Shown: positions 36,661 to 45,676 of the stretch, one piece after another
How the letters are laid out: every line of letters begins with the position of its first letter
Numbering within the stretch: the first letter of the stretch is position 1
Source of the DNA: Vibrio scophthalmi LMG 19158
Lineage (GTDB): Bacteria; Pseudomonadota; Gammaproteobacteria; Enterobacterales; Vibrionaceae
Assembly (NCBI RefSeq): GCF_000222585.1
Contig: NZ_AFWE01000180.1
Location: 1-64,000, forward strand
Length of the DNA stretch: 64,000 nt
Direction of reading: 5' to 3'
The notes under the pieces: generated by a model
Told to the model about the DNA's origin: nothing
The model's input: the letters and a program-made list of their open reading frames with translations, nothing else
Database searches by the model: none
Position numbers and translations under genes: made by a program

Positions 36661-36695
36661 GAGCGCCGTTCCATCAAGGAAAGGGCGCTCTTTTT
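36661..36695. terminator. Bidirectional terminator hsp20/avtA
   Basis: GAGCGCC and GGCGCTC form a 7-bp GC stem with a 16-base interior, followed by TTTTT. It lies between the convergent hsp20 gene and avtA. A second small hairpin GTTCGC/GCGAAC lies just upstream at 36625-36644. Confidence 0.85.
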
Positions 36696-36723
36696 ATTTA
36701 TAGGCAGAGTTGGATAGACCTGC

Positions 36724-37971
36724 TTAACCCGCGTAAGCTTTTGCCACTTCCTCTGCAATAATAGTAATGCCTTTTTGCATCATCTCATCATCTTGAACAT
36801 AGTTCATACGCAAGCATTGATGGGCATGATCCCAACCTTCTTCCTGACCAATAAAGAAGTATTCACCCGGTACAATCAAAACACCACGTGCTTTCAAGCG
36901 CGCATATAGTTCCATGGTGGTGATAGGCAGCTCATCAAACCACAACCAAAGAAAAATCGCCCCTTCAGGTTTGTGAATACGAAAGCGCTCATCGGTGATC
37001 GCTTGTTGTAATAACTCGACTGCGCGCAGGGCTTTCTGTTGATAAAAAGGCTTGATTACTTCGGTGCTGAGTTTGAGCAAATCGCCTTTTTCGATCATAT
37101 GGTTAGCATAGGCTGGGCCGACACTGCTTGGCGCTAAACTAATGATGCCATTCATATTCGTCATCGCCGTAGTGATTGCTTCATTGGCGATCACAATGCC
37201 ACAGCGCACACCAGGTAAGCCGAGTTTCGATAGGCTCATACACAAGATGGTGTTGTCATTCCAAAAAGGCTGAACGTCAGCAAAGATGATATTTGGGAAC
37301 GGCAAGCCGTAAGCATTATCAATGATCAGTGGGATGTTGTGTTGGCGAGCCAGTTTATCCAGTTTATGGATTTCTTCGTCAGTCAGCACATTACCTGTTG
37401 GATTGGTTGGACGTGATGCGCAGATCGCAGCAATGGAATCATCCACCGTCAGTTGTTCAAAATCGACGTGGTATTTGAATAAACCGTTATCCAGTAGCTC
37501 AATGTCTGGTTGGTAGGAGATAAAAATATCTTCATCGATGCCTGCATCACCATAGCCGATGTATTCAGGTGCCAGTGGCAGTAAGACTTTCTTATGTGAC
37601 CCATCAGCTTGTTTACCTGCCAATAAGTTAAATAAGTAGAAGAAGCCACTTTGGCTGCCATTGGTTAGGCTGATGTTCTTCTCACAGATATCCCAACCGT
37701 AGGTTTCGCGGAACAGTCGTGCCAATGCTTTTACAAAAGCATCTTTACCTTGTGGTCCATCATAGTTGGCAAGCGCAGCTATGAGCTCTCCATTGGCGAG
37801 CATCTCGTCACTGGCTTGGTGAAAGTAATCGAGCATGGTAGGAATGGCGGCAGGATTGCCTCCTCCAAGCATGATGGCACCTGGCGTGCGTAGGCCATCA
37901 TTTAAATCGTCCATTAACTGGGTTATCCCAGAGTATTGATTGAATTTTTCACCAAATTTAGAGAACTGCAT
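36724..37971 (-). CDS. avtA: Valine-pyruvate aminotransferase AvtA
   Basis: 415 residues; a fold-type I PLP aminotransferase interconverting valine/2-ketoisovalerate with pyruvate/alanine. The PLP lysine is in CMSLSKLGLPGVRCG, with the substrate and cofactor motifs NGSQSGFFYLFN, CASRPTNPTGN and IIDNAYGLPFPNI. The length agrees with E. coli AvtA (417). It is transcribed alone between two terminators. Confidence 0.94.
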   Translation of the reverse strand: MQFSKFGEKFNQYSGITQLMDDLNDGLRTPGAIMLGGGNPAAIPTMLDYFHQASDEMLANGELIAALANYDGPQGKDAFVKALARLFRETYGWDICEKNISLTNGSQSGFFYLFNLLAGKQADGSHKKVLLPLAPEYIGYGDAGIDEDIFISYQPDIELLDNGLFKYHVDFEQLTVDDSIAAICASRPTNPTGNVLTDEEIHKLDKLARQHNIPLIIDNAYGLPFPNIIFADVQPFWNDNTILCMSLSKLGLPGVRCGIVIANEAITTAMTNMNGIISLAPSSVGPAYANHMIEKGDLLKLSTEVIKPFYQQKALRAVELLQQAITDERFRIHKPEGAIFLWLWFDELPITTMELYARLKARGVLIVPGEYFFIGQEEGWDHAHQCLRMNYVQDDEMMQKGITIIAEEVAKAYAG

Positions 37972-38100
37972 GTGCTGTTAAACCTAATACATTGTGTTTG
38001 CTTTCATGTGCGTGGCGCCAGTACATTGCTGACGAATCGAGTAATCCTTGAACATACCGTAATGGATAAGAGACGCAAAGCACAAAATCGCAATTCAATA

Positions 38101-38132
38101 AAAAAAGCCCAACTCGATGAGCTGGGCTTTTT
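38101..38132. terminator. glySQ terminator
   Basis: AAAAAAGCCCA and TGGGCTTTTT pair around an inner CTC GAT GAG stem, with A and T runs on both sides. It lies 45 bases after the glyS stop (minus strand) and upstream of avtA. Confidence 0.88.
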
Positions 38133-38176
38133 ACACTAGCGTTTATCCGCACAGATTGAACGTTTTATCTAGCCGA

Positions 38177-40243
38177 CTACTTTTGCAGTAGAGAAATATC
38201 GGCAATCTGTAGGAATAGGTTACGTAGGTTGTTCAGTAGCGTCAGACGGTTCGTCTTCAGTGCTTCATCATCAGCCATAACCATTACGTTGTCGAAGAAT
38301 GCATCTACTGGCTCACGTAGGTCTGCCAGTTTGCTTAGTGCTTCTTGGTAGTTACCCGTTGCGAACGCAGGCTCTAGCGCTTCTGTCATCACTTCAACGC
38401 TTTCAGCTAGCGCTTTCTCTGCATCTTCTTGCAGAAGTGCTAGATTGATTTCAGAGGCAAGTTCGCCATCGAATTTCGCTAGGATGTTACCCACACGCTT
38501 GTTCGCGGCTGCCAGTGCTTCTGCTGCGTCTAGCTCACGGAAGTGAGATACCGCTTTAACACGTTGGTCGAAATCAGCTGGTTTCGTTGGACGACGTGCC
38601 AATACCGCTTGAATGATATCGATGCTAAAGCCAGCATCTTGGTACCATGCGCGGAAACGACCTAGCATGAATTCAAGTACGTCAGCTTCAACGTTCGCGT
38701 TAGTTAGCTTGTCGCCAAGTAGCGATTTCGCTTTCGCGATCAAATCAACAAGATCTAGGTTGTAGCCGTTTTCAACGATGATACGTAGTACACCAAGAGA
38801 TGCACGACGTAGTGCGAATGGATCTGAACCTTTTGGTGCTTGGCCAATGCCGAAGATACCCACAATCGTATCTAGCTTATCAGCCATCGCAACGGCTGAA
38901 GAGATCCCCGTGCTTGGTAGGTCATCACCAGCGAAACGAGGCATGTATTGCTCGTAAAGTGCCAGTGCAACTTGCTCATCTTCACCATCATGTGTGGCGT
39001 AGTGCATGCCCATAACGCCTTGGGTATCGGTAAATTCGAATACCATCGAGGTCATTAGGTCACATTTCGCTAGCAGGCCAGCACGCTGAGATTTCTCAAC
39101 GTCAGCACCGATTTGCTCAGCAATGTAGCCAGCAAGTTCAGTGATGCGGTCTGTCTTGTCTTTAATCGTACCAAGCTGCTTCTGGAAGATCGCCGTTTCA
39201 AGTTGCGGCAGGCGATCAATCAGCGGGCTCTTACGGTCAGTATTGAAGAAGAATTCCGCGTCCGCTAGACGTGGACGAACCACTTTCTCGTTACCTTCGA
39301 TAACGTAGCGAGGTTCTTTCGACTCAATGTTTGATACAAAGATGAAGTTTGGTAGTAGCTTCTTGTTGTCATCGTAGACAGGGAAGTACTTTTGGTCACC
39401 TTTCATGGTGTAAACCAAGGCTTCAGAAGGGACTTTTAGGAACTCTTCTTCAAATTTGGCGGTTAGCACAACTGGCCATTCAACCAATGAAGTCACTTCT
39501 TCAACCAAGTCATCTTCTAGATCCGCAACACCACCTACCGCTGCTGCTGCTTTTTGAGCATCAGCCAGGATGATGGCTTTACGCGCATCATAATCGGCCA
39601 TTACCTTGCCGCGCTCTTCAAGAATCGCAGGGTATTGATCGGCAGAATCAATCGTGAACTCGCGCTCACCCATGAAGCGGTGACCACGTAGAGTACGTGC
39701 AGAAGCCACGCCAAGGATTTCACCTTCGATCAGCTCATCACCAAGTAGAATCGTTAGCGTTTTTACTGGGCGAATAAATTGAATGTCAGAGTTACCCCAG
39801 CGCATTGCTTTAGGGATTGGTAGGTTTGCGAGTGCTTTCGCCGCAAAATCGACCACAAGCTCTTTAACTGGCTGACCTTTCACTTCTTGTTTGAACAGTA
39901 GCCATTCACCTTTGTCTGTCACCATGCGCTCAGCTTGGTCAACAGTGATGCCACAACCACGCGCCCAACCTTGAGCTGCTTTGGTTGCGTTGCCTTCTGC
40001 ATCAAACGCAGCAGCAACGGCAGGGCCACGTTTTTCAACGATTTTGTCTGCTTGGCTTGCTGCTAGGTTTGCCACTTTAAGCGCAAGGCGACGAGGGGTC
40101 GCGTACCACTTAAGATCGTCAAATGCGATTTCAGCGTTGTTTAGTTCTGCAGCAAAGTTTGCGGCAAACGCTTCTGCTAGTGAGCGAAGTGCTTTCGGTG
40201 GCAGCTCTTCGGTACCTAGTTCAATTAGAAAATTGTGCGCCAT
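38177..40243 (-). CDS. glyS: Glycyl-tRNA synthetase beta subunit
   Basis: 688 residues, the usual length of bacterial GlyS (689 in E. coli). The N-terminus reads [22 protein letters not shown]; the central HD-like segment has [19 protein letters not shown] and the C-terminal anticodon-binding part ends in the [35 protein letters not shown] region. It is required for tRNA recognition in the alpha2beta2 enzyme. It follows glyQ by 3 bases. Confidence 0.98.
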   Translation of the reverse strand: MAHNFLIELGTEELPPKALRSLAEAFAANFAAELNNAEIAFDDLKWYATPRRLALKVANLAASQADKIVEKRGPAVAAAFDAEGNATKAAQGWARGCGITVDQAERMVTDKGEWLLFKQEVKGQPVKELVVDFAAKALANLPIPKAMRWGNSDIQFIRPVKTLTILLGDELIEGEILGVASARTLRGHRFMGEREFTIDSADQYPAILEERGKVMADYDARKAIILADAQKAAAAVGGVADLEDDLVEEVTSLVEWPVVLTAKFEEEFLKVPSEALVYTMKGDQKYFPVYDDNKKLLPNFIFVSNIESKEPRYVIEGNEKVVRPRLADAEFFFNTDRKSPLIDRLPQLETAIFQKQLGTIKDKTDRITELAGYIAEQIGADVEKSQRAGLLAKCDLMTSMVFEFTDTQGVMGMHYATHDGEDEQVALALYEQYMPRFAGDDLPSTGISSAVAMADKLDTIVGIFGIGQAPKGSDPFALRRASLGVLRIIVENGYNLDLVDLIAKAKSLLGDKLTNANVEADVLEFMLGRFRAWYQDAGFSIDIIQAVLARRPTKPADFDQRVKAVSHFRELDAAEALAAANKRVGNILAKFDGELASEINLALLQEDAEKALAESVEVMTEALEPAFATGNYQEALSKLADLREPVDAFFDNVMVMADDEALKTNRLTLLNNLRNLFLQIADISLLQK

Positions 40244-40246
40244 GGG

Positions 40247-41185
40247 TTACTTCTCCTCGTTATTCGCTTTTTGTTCTGCTGAGCGGCACATTGGGAAACC
40301 CAGTGCTTCACGCGATGCGTAGTACGCTTCTGCGACAGACTTAGTCAGATCGCGGATACGAAGGATGTAACGTTGACGCTCAGTAACTGAGATAGCTTTA
40401 CGGGCGTCTAACAAGTTAAAAGCATGGCCTGCTTTTAGGATGCGCTCGTAAGCTGGCAGAGGTAATGGCTTCTCAAGTTCAAGTAGCTTTTTACACTCTT
40501 TCTCACACTGCTCGAAGAAGCCGAATAGGAATTCAACGTCTGCGTGTTCAAAGTTGTAAGTTGATTGCTCAACTTCATTTTGGTGGAAGATATCACCGTA
40601 AGTGACGTTTGAACCGTCTGGTGCGACGTTCCATACCAAGTCGTACACTGAGTCAACTTCTTGGATGTACATTGCTAGACGTTCAATACCGTAAGTGATC
40701 TCGCCAGTCACTGGTTTACACTCAAGGCCGCCAACTTGTTGGAAGTAAGTAAACTGCGTTACTTCCATACCGTTTAGCCAAACTTCCCAGCCAAGACCCC
40801 AAGCACCCAATGTTGGGTTTTCCCAGTTGTCTTCAACAAAGCGAATATCGTGAACAAGCGGATCGACACCAAGAACTTCAAGTGAGCCTAGGTACAACTC
40901 CTGAATGTTATCTGGAGATGGTTTTAGTGCTACTTGGAATTGATAGTAGTGCTGCAGACGGTTCGGGTTTTCACCGTAGCGACCATCGGTCGGACGACGT
41001 GAAGGTTGAACATACGCTGTTGCCATTGGCTCTGGGCCAAGTGCACGTAGACATGTCATTGGGTGAGAGGTGCCAGCACCTACTTCCATATCTAGCGGTT
41101 GAACAATCGTACAACCATTTTGAGCCCAATAATCCTGCAGCGCGAGGATCATTCCCTGGAAGGTTTTGATATCGTATTTTTGCAT
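40247..41185 (-). CDS. glyQ: Glycyl-tRNA synthetase alpha subunit
   Basis: 312 residues; the catalytic subunit forming glycyl-adenylate. The class II motifs appear in [48 protein letters not shown], and [27 protein letters not shown] is near-universal in GlyQ. It is about 9 residues longer than E. coli at the C-terminus (KANNEEK). It is cotranscribed with glyS. Confidence 0.98.
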   Translation of the reverse strand: MQKYDIKTFQGMILALQDYWAQNGCTIVQPLDMEVGAGTSHPMTCLRALGPEPMATAYVQPSRRPTDGRYGENPNRLQHYYQFQVALKPSPDNIQELYLGSLEVLGVDPLVHDIRFVEDNWENPTLGAWGLGWEVWLNGMEVTQFTYFQQVGGLECKPVTGEITYGIERLAMYIQEVDSVYDLVWNVAPDGSNVTYGDIFHQNEVEQSTYNFEHADVEFLFGFFEQCEKECKKLLELEKPLPLPAYERILKAGHAFNLLDARKAISVTERQRYILRIRDLTKSVAEAYYASREALGFPMCRSAEQKANNEEK

Positions 41186-41776
41186 AGTCAGGTTCGCGCG
41201 ATTCTTCTGAATGATTTAAAAAAAATAACAATCAAGTATACCCAGATATTGTAGATGGGAGTAGAGGCAATGTTGCTTATTTCATAGCCAGAAAGGTTAA
41301 GTTTGCCTATTTCTCCGCATATTTATCTTTAAACGGCTTAAATCGAATTTAAAGGGGCATTTTTCGTTACGACGCTAGGGTTGCTATCGTATGGGCGGGT
41401 GCTTCGCAATATTGGTGTTTGTTGGTGCTCGCAGGGGTGATTGGCATGGGGGGTTATGATAGAAACGTCTTAAATAGTGAGCATTAATGACGGCGAGTTG
41501 GTGTTGAAATTTTAATCAGCTCGCATTTCTCACCGATGATTAAGGCCGCCCTTTTTATTTCGAAGTGTTGTAATTTTCTACCATTTTGAAACATAAAATT
41601 TGAATTGAATCGCTAATATATCGCAAAGCAAGAAAAAAAGACGTCGCTCATCGGTCAAATGGAAGGTTGGATGTAACATGTGTGCAACCTTATGTTTTAT
41701 TTGGTGATTTTGGTTGGATTGCTGCTTGTGAGGAAAGTGGTTATTTTGTGGTCGTATCCATTCATAAGGTATTGCT
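41186..41776. other. Gene-free intergenic region glyQ / orphan binding protein
   Basis: About 590 bases between divergent glyQ and the binding-protein gene at 41777. I see no credible ORF; the reading frame on the minus strand at 41578-41868 overlaps the signal peptide of the plus-strand gene and is a shadow. The DNA is A/T-rich near 41560-41660. A/T-rich sequence near 41230 (GGGTATACTTGAT on the minus strand) may hold the glyQ -10, but the -35 is unclear. Confidence 0.6.
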
Positions 41777-43450
41777 ATGAAAACCACTTTACTCTCTGCA
41801 GTGATTGCTTCTGCATTGACTCTATCTGCGCAATCTGTGGTTGCTGCTGATCTGGATAGTCTGTCCAAAGTGACGATTATCCCAAACCATAATGCGTCAT
41901 TGATTCGTAACTTTAACCCTTACGCTGTTTCTCGTTTGCATACAGCGCGTGACTTCATTTTTGAACCGTTAGTGGTTTTCAATGAATTGAAGGGCAATAT
42001 CCCTGAGTTCCGTCTTGCGACGGGTTACCAAATGAGTGACGATCTTCTCAGCATCACTTTTGATTTGCGTGAAGGGGTAAAATGGTCTGATGGTGAAACA
42101 TTCAACGCCGATGACGTGGTGTTTACCTTCAACTTGGTTCAAGCGAACCCAAATATCGATGATCGCGGTATCAACACTAAAATTAAGTCAGTGGAAAAAT
42201 TAGGCCCTTACCAAGTGCGTTTCCACCTTAATGAAGTGAACACCAACATCAGCTACGAGATTGCTTTAGTACCCGTTGTGCCTGAGCATCAGTGGAAGAG
42301 TGTTGAAGATCCAGCTGCGTTTATGAACCCGAACCCAATTGGTACTGGTCCGTTCACCGAACTGCCTCAATTTACTTCAACCTTGTTCCTGCAGTGTCGT
42401 AACCCAAATTACTGGGATAACGCGAGCCTAGATGTCGACTGTCTGCGCGTACCGCAAATGAACCACAATGACCAAGTGTTGGGTGAGTTAATGAATTCCA
42501 ACATCGACTGGGCGGGTTCGTTCGTTCCAGACATTGATCAGACGTATTTAGCGGCATCCTCGGATCATGGTTACTGGTATCCACCTGCAGGGACACAAGC
42601 CTTTGTGTTTAACTATGAGTCAAAAGATAAAGTGAAGCATGAAGTGTTGAGCGATGTTGAGTTCCGCCGTGCTTTCTCAATGGCTCTGGATCGTCAAACA
42701 CTGATTGATATTGCTAACTATGGCAACGCAGTATTGAATGACTTTGCATCGGGTCTAGGCTACGCGTTTGAAACGTGGTCAGATGAAAAAACGCATAATA
42801 AGTACAAGCCGTTTATGACCTACTCAGCCGAAAAAGCCAAAGCGGCTCTTGCGAAAGCAGGCTATAAAGACATCAATGGCGATGGCTTTGTTGAGTCGCC
42901 ATCAGGTGAGACGTTTGAGTTAAACATTCAGTCACCGCAAGGTTGGACGGACTTTAACAACACCGTTATGTTGGCGACGGAGCAGTTGGCAGAAGTGGGT
43001 ATTAAGGTGAAAGCACGTACTCCTGACTTCTCTATCTACAACAATGCGATGATTAATGCGGATTACGACATCGCTTACACCAACTATTTCCATGGTCCAA
43101 CGCCGCATACTTACTGGGATAGTGGTTACCACTCGCGCCTACAAGGCTCTGAAGGTATGCCGCGCTTTGCGATGCACCACTGGAAAAACGCTGATTTGGA
43201 TAAGTTGCTAGACAGCTTCTACAAAACAGCGGATAGCCAAGAGCAGCGCCAAATTGCGAATAATATCCAAGCGTTGATTGCAGAAAATCAAGTGACGGTT
43301 CCGGTATTGTCTGGTCCTAACTTCTACCAATACAACACTAAGCGCTTTACTGGCTGGTGGACAAAAGACAACCCGAAAGGTCGTCCTATGATTTGGGAAG
43401 GAACACCAGAGCGTCTACTGCACGTGTTGGATCTAAAACCACGTAGCTAA
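41777..43450 (+). CDS. Orphan solute-binding protein resembling chitin-oligosaccharide-binding protein
   Basis: 557 residues: a signal peptide (MKTTLLSAVIASALTLSAQSVVAADL) followed by an SBP_bac_5 (peptide/oligosaccharide-binding) fold. Segments such as VRFHLNEVNTNISYEIA, SSFVPDIDQTY, YWYPPAGTQAFVFNYE, LGYAFETWSDEKTHNKY and the C-terminus PERLLHVLDLKP are very close to what I recall of the Vibrio chitin-oligosaccharide-binding protein CBP (VC0620). No permease or ATPase gene is adjacent, and a strong terminator follows directly, so it is an orphan paralogue. Binding of GlcNAc or other beta-linked oligosaccharides is inference from similarity. Confidence 0.88.
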   Translation: MKTTLLSAVIASALTLSAQSVVAADLDSLSKVTIIPNHNASLIRNFNPYAVSRLHTARDFIFEPLVVFNELKGNIPEFRLATGYQMSDDLLSITFDLREGVKWSDGETFNADDVVFTFNLVQANPNIDDRGINTKIKSVEKLGPYQVRFHLNEVNTNISYEIALVPVVPEHQWKSVEDPAAFMNPNPIGTGPFTELPQFTSTLFLQCRNPNYWDNASLDVDCLRVPQMNHNDQVLGELMNSNIDWAGSFVPDIDQTYLAASSDHGYWYPPAGTQAFVFNYESKDKVKHEVLSDVEFRRAFSMALDRQTLIDIANYGNAVLNDFASGLGYAFETWSDEKTHNKYKPFMTYSAEKAKAALAKAGYKDINGDGFVESPSGETFELNIQSPQGWTDFNNTVMLATEQLAEVGIKVKARTPDFSIYNNAMINADYDIAYTNYFHGPTPHTYWDSGYHSRLQGSEGMPRFAMHHWKNADLDKLLDSFYKTADSQEQRQIANNIQALIAENQVTVPVLSGPNFYQYNTKRFTGWWTKDNPKGRPMIWEGTPERLLHVLDLKPRS

Positions 43451-43484
43451 TAATCTGCGGATTAAAGTGACCTCACGCGATTCA

Positions 43485-43514
43485 GGCTCTAACCTTTGGT
43501 TAGGGCCTTTTTTT
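43485..43514 (+). terminator. Terminator of the orphan binding-protein gene
   Basis: GGCTCTAACC TTT GGTTAGGGCC then seven T residues; a 10-bp stem with one G-U pair, 35 bases after the stop. Confidence 0.93.
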
Positions 43515-43597
43515 ATCTTGTTACATTGAGCTGTACGTTCAATATGTTGTTAGAGATCGGTGATCGTTTGAAGGTAAAATCGGTGAAATGCGTGACC

Positions 43598-43617
43598 GAT
43601 GACATATAAGTGTCATC
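43598..43617. promoter_or_regulatory. Inverted repeat upstream of the 86-aa membrane protein
   Basis: GATGACA TATAAG TGTCATC is a perfect 7-bp inverted repeat ending 47 bases before the ATG at 43665. It may be an operator; no regulator can be named from the sequence. Confidence 0.35.
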
Positions 43618-43664
43618 ATTGTCATGCTACTTTAACCATAACAATAGTGGTGGAGGGCGACAGT

Positions 43665-43925
43665 ATGCTGACACGTTATATGGGGATGTCCCCAAAGAGT
43701 CAAAGCTATCTATTTACTTTTGGTTTGGTGCTGACATTGCTTGGCATGATGCTGACCGACATGTGGTTGCCGATGGTTGCAGGTGCGATCATTTTGGCGG
43801 GATTAACGGTTGAATCATGGATTCGTGTCGCCCATATAATTCCGATGCATGAAGAGATGCGAGTGATGCAAAAGCAGATTCACAAGCTGCAAGCGGAAAT
43901 TCGAACCATAGAATACGACGAATAA
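43665..43925 (+). CDS. Small membrane protein of unknown function with C-terminal coiled coil
   Basis: 86 residues from the ATG at 43665, which has GGAGG 8 bases upstream; the longer ORF from 43599 lacks this. Two hydrophobic spans (about residues 15-32 and 36-52) are followed by an amphipathic charged helix EMRVMQKQIHKLQAEIRTIEYDE, typical of a short coiled coil. I do not recognise the family. It stands alone between two terminators, converging on tusA. Confidence 0.8.
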   Translation: MLTRYMGMSPKSQSYLFTFGLVLTLLGMMLTDMWLPMVAGAIILAGLTVESWIRVAHIIPMHEEMRVMQKQIHKLQAEIRTIEYDE

Positions 43926-43927
43926 TC

Positions 43928-43953
43928 AAACGGCTGCCTAGGCAGCCGTTTTT
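43928..43953. terminator. Bidirectional terminator, 86-aa gene / tusA
   Basis: AAACGGCTGCC TA GGCAGCCGTTTTT: a near-perfect 11-bp stem flanked by A and T runs, serving the convergent genes on both sides. Confidence 0.9.
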
Positions 43954-43983
43954 CATTTTATCTCTCTACGAACTGAGCGAAGT

Positions 43984-44232
43984 TTAGCTCAACCCCTTCT
44001 TAATGAGATACAGGTAAGGTAGTTGTTCGGTTTGCGCAGCAACTAATTGATGATCCATAAAGCGGCAAAAACTCGGAATGTCACGAGTGGTTGATGGGTC
44101 ATCTGCTTTGACGAGCAGTACATCCCCTTCTTGCATGTTACGGATTGTCTTCCTGACCATCATCACTGGCTCTGGGCAGCGTAGTCCTTCTGCTTCTAGA
44201 GTATGCGTAGCCTGTTCTGGATTGAATGTCAT
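43984..44232 (-). CDS. tusA: Sulfur carrier protein TusA
   Basis: 82 residues from the ATG at 44232 (a GTG at 44241 is an alternative). The persulfide cysteine lies in the invariant [20 protein letters not shown], and [18 protein letters not shown] completes the SirA/TusA fold. It relays sulfur from IscS toward TusBCD and MnmA for 2-thiouridine at U34 of tRNAs, the same position that MnmE and MnmG (elsewhere in this window) modify. Confidence 0.96.
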   Translation of the reverse strand: MTFNPEQATHTLEAEGLRCPEPVMMVRKTIRNMQEGDVLLVKADDPSTTRDIPSFCRFMDHQLVAAQTEQLPYLYLIKKGLS

Positions 44233-44293
44233 GGTCGTCACTTGTTTGCTTTACGAGGCGCAGATAATACGCGTGGAGAAAAAATATTCAATA

Positions 44294-44327
44294 ATCACTT
44301 GGCAAAGTGATCATTTTGTTTTAATTT
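44294..44327 (+). promoter_or_regulatory. Putative promoter and operator upstream of the 44.3-44.6 kb RNA
   Basis: TTGGCA (44299-44304), a 17-base spacer and TAATTT (44322-44327) make a plausible promoter. Its -35 lies in the inverted repeat ATCACTT GGCA AAGTGAT (44294-44311), which could be an operator. It reads plus, divergent from tusA. Confidence 0.5.
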
Positions 44328-44373
44328 AATTAACAAGTTGGTAACAATTAATTGTGACCAAGGAGTTTTAAAC

Positions 44374-44415
44374 GTGTTTGAGTTGTCGTCTGCCGCGATA
44401 AACCCATCGCTTTAA
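44374..44415 (+). CDS. Possible 13-codon leader peptide
   Basis: A GTG at 44374 has an ideal AAGGAG (44360-44365) 8 bases upstream. The frame encodes fMet-FELSSAAINPSL and stops at TAA (44413-44415). The last codons overlap one arm of the GATAAA/TTTATC pairing, so a ribosome here would alter the downstream fold. This is consistent with an attenuation-type leader, or could be chance. Confidence 0.4.
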   Translation: MFELSSAAINPSL

Positions 44416-44588
44416 GGCTCTATCTGTATAAGGCGACGTCTGATGTAGCTTGCCATTTAAGTCATAATTGTAGGGATTTGGCTTAAAGAGTCCAGAGGCA
44501 AGCGTTGCTTTATCACATCGTATATCAGCACACGGTATTGTTTCCACACGACTACATTCCGACACTATCCCCAGTTTTCTTGGGCTTC

Positions 44589-44612
44589 CCCGCCGAAAGG
44601 CGGGATTTTTTT
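44589..44612 (+). terminator. Strong intrinsic terminator 97 bases before the LysR gene
   Basis: CCCGCC GAAA GGCGGG A TTTTTTT. There is no annotated gene upstream on this strand, so it implies a short untranslated or leader transcript. Confidence 0.9.
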
Positions 44613-44619
44613 GCAAGTC

Positions 44620-44666
44620 ATTTATCGAGAGCGACCGACAGTTATCGCGATGATGACTCGATAAAT
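44620..44666. promoter_or_regulatory. Inverted repeat upstream of the LysR gene
   Basis: ATTTATCGAG (44620-44629) and CTCGATAAAT (44657-44666) are perfect 10-base complements 27 bases apart, in the promoter region of the LysR gene at 44709. Autoregulatory binding is plausible. Confidence 0.45.
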
Positions 44667-44708
44667 TCCACTTGTTAATAGTACACTTAGAGCATCAATC
44701 GAGCTTGG

Positions 44709-45659
44709 ATGAGTGAAGTGGAACTAGAAGATATCTATCGTCGTGATTTGAATTTATTGGTCGCACTGCGAGTGTTAATTGAAGAAAGCAGTGTCAGCAA
44801 AGCGGCGACGCGACTCAACCTCAGTCAGTCGGCGATGAGCCGAGTGCTAGGTCGCTTACGCACCTTACTCAACGATCCACTGTTTACTCGTCAAGGACAG
44901 CAACTGATCCCAACCGAAAAAGCGTTAGAGATTAATGCGCGTTTAGGGGACCCGCTGGAGTCGTTACGTCAACTGCTGTCACCTCGTGAGTTTGATCCAC
45001 AGCGTTGCGAGCAAACCTTTACCATCGCGACGACCGATTATGCATTACAAACGATTTTGCCGTTTGCACTCCCCCGCATCTATCAAGAAGCGCCGCTGGT
45101 GTCGCTTAATTTCTTGCCATTGCAGCATGACCGATTGGCCGATCAGTTGACCTACGAAGGGGCAGATTTAGCGATTTGTCGTCCGATTGGGACCGTTGAC
45201 CCGTTATGTAGTGAAGTCATTGGCCGCGTTGGCGTATTTTGCTTGCTCTCTAAACAGCATCCGCTGGCGGAGCAAGAGATGAGTCTAGACGATTATCTTA
45301 GCTATCCTCACGCGATGATTGCAGTGAGTGATGGGGTGAAAGCACTAATAGAACAAGCCTTGGTTGGTCACCCACAGCGTCGTATGGTGTTACGGGCTTA
45401 TCATTTGGAAGCAGCATTGGCGATTGTGGATACCATGCCGTTGATCATTACGGTTCCCGCTGATTTGGCTTATTTGGTTGCTGAGCGTTATGACTTGGTG
45501 GTGAAACCGTTGCCGTTTCACTTCACGCCATTTGACTATTCATTGATTTGGCATCCGCGCTGTGAGCATTCACCAGCCCAAGAGTGGTTACGAGCGATTG
45601 TTAAAGAAGAGTGCAGTCGTTTGATTGCCAAGCGTATTGAAGATATGGGTTTAGATTGA
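44709..45659 (+). CDS. LysR-family transcriptional regulator, target unknown
   Basis: 316 residues. The N-terminal helix-turn-helix RRDLNLLVALRVLIEESSVSKAATRLNLSQSAMSRVLGRLR is followed by DPLFTRQGQQLIPTEKA. The first helix DLNLL and the HTH resemble the NodD/LeuO-like branch. The C-terminal sensor domain starts at QTFTIATTDYALQTILPF. It converges on acuI across a REP-like palindrome. The divergent neighbour pattern gives no clear target. The ribosome site is weak (GAG 5 bases before the ATG). Confidence 0.85.
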   Translation: MSEVELEDIYRRDLNLLVALRVLIEESSVSKAATRLNLSQSAMSRVLGRLRTLLNDPLFTRQGQQLIPTEKALEINARLGDPLESLRQLLSPREFDPQRCEQTFTIATTDYALQTILPFALPRIYQEAPLVSLNFLPLQHDRLADQLTYEGADLAICRPIGTVDPLCSEVIGRVGVFCLLSKQHPLAEQEMSLDDYLSYPHAMIAVSDGVKALIEQALVGHPQRRMVLRAYHLEAALAIVDTMPLIITVPADLAYLVAERYDLVVKPLPFHFTPFDYSLIWHPRCEHSPAQEWLRAIVKEECSRLIAKRIEDMGLD

Positions 45660-45676
45660 TCGAAAAGAATGAGACA

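Larger units (their letters stand above)
44335..44612 (+). ncRNA. Candidate structured leader or small RNA
   Basis: An RNA starting near 44335 would end at a strong intrinsic terminator: CCCGCC GAAA GGCGGG plus seven T residues (44589-44612). Inside are nested perfect stems GCTTGCC/GGCAAGC (44448-44454 with 44497-44503) and TTTAAG/CTTAAA (44456-44461 with 44482-44487). The pairs GATAAA/TTTATC (44397-44402 with 44509-44514) and GCTT/AAGC are also possible, the latter competing with the first stem. A 13-codon ORF at 44374 lies at its 5' end. I do not recognise a known RNA family. Confidence 0.5.

Noticed and set aside
43607-43625. Possible Pho box (two TGTCAT repeats)
   Set aside because: The repeats are 9 bases apart, not the 11 expected for PhoB, so I treat the region only as an inverted repeat.
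44368-44616. 82-codon minus-strand ORF opposite the structured RNA candidate
   Set aside because: It starts with TTG without a ribosome site and its N-terminus reads through the strong plus-strand terminator; more likely a shadow.
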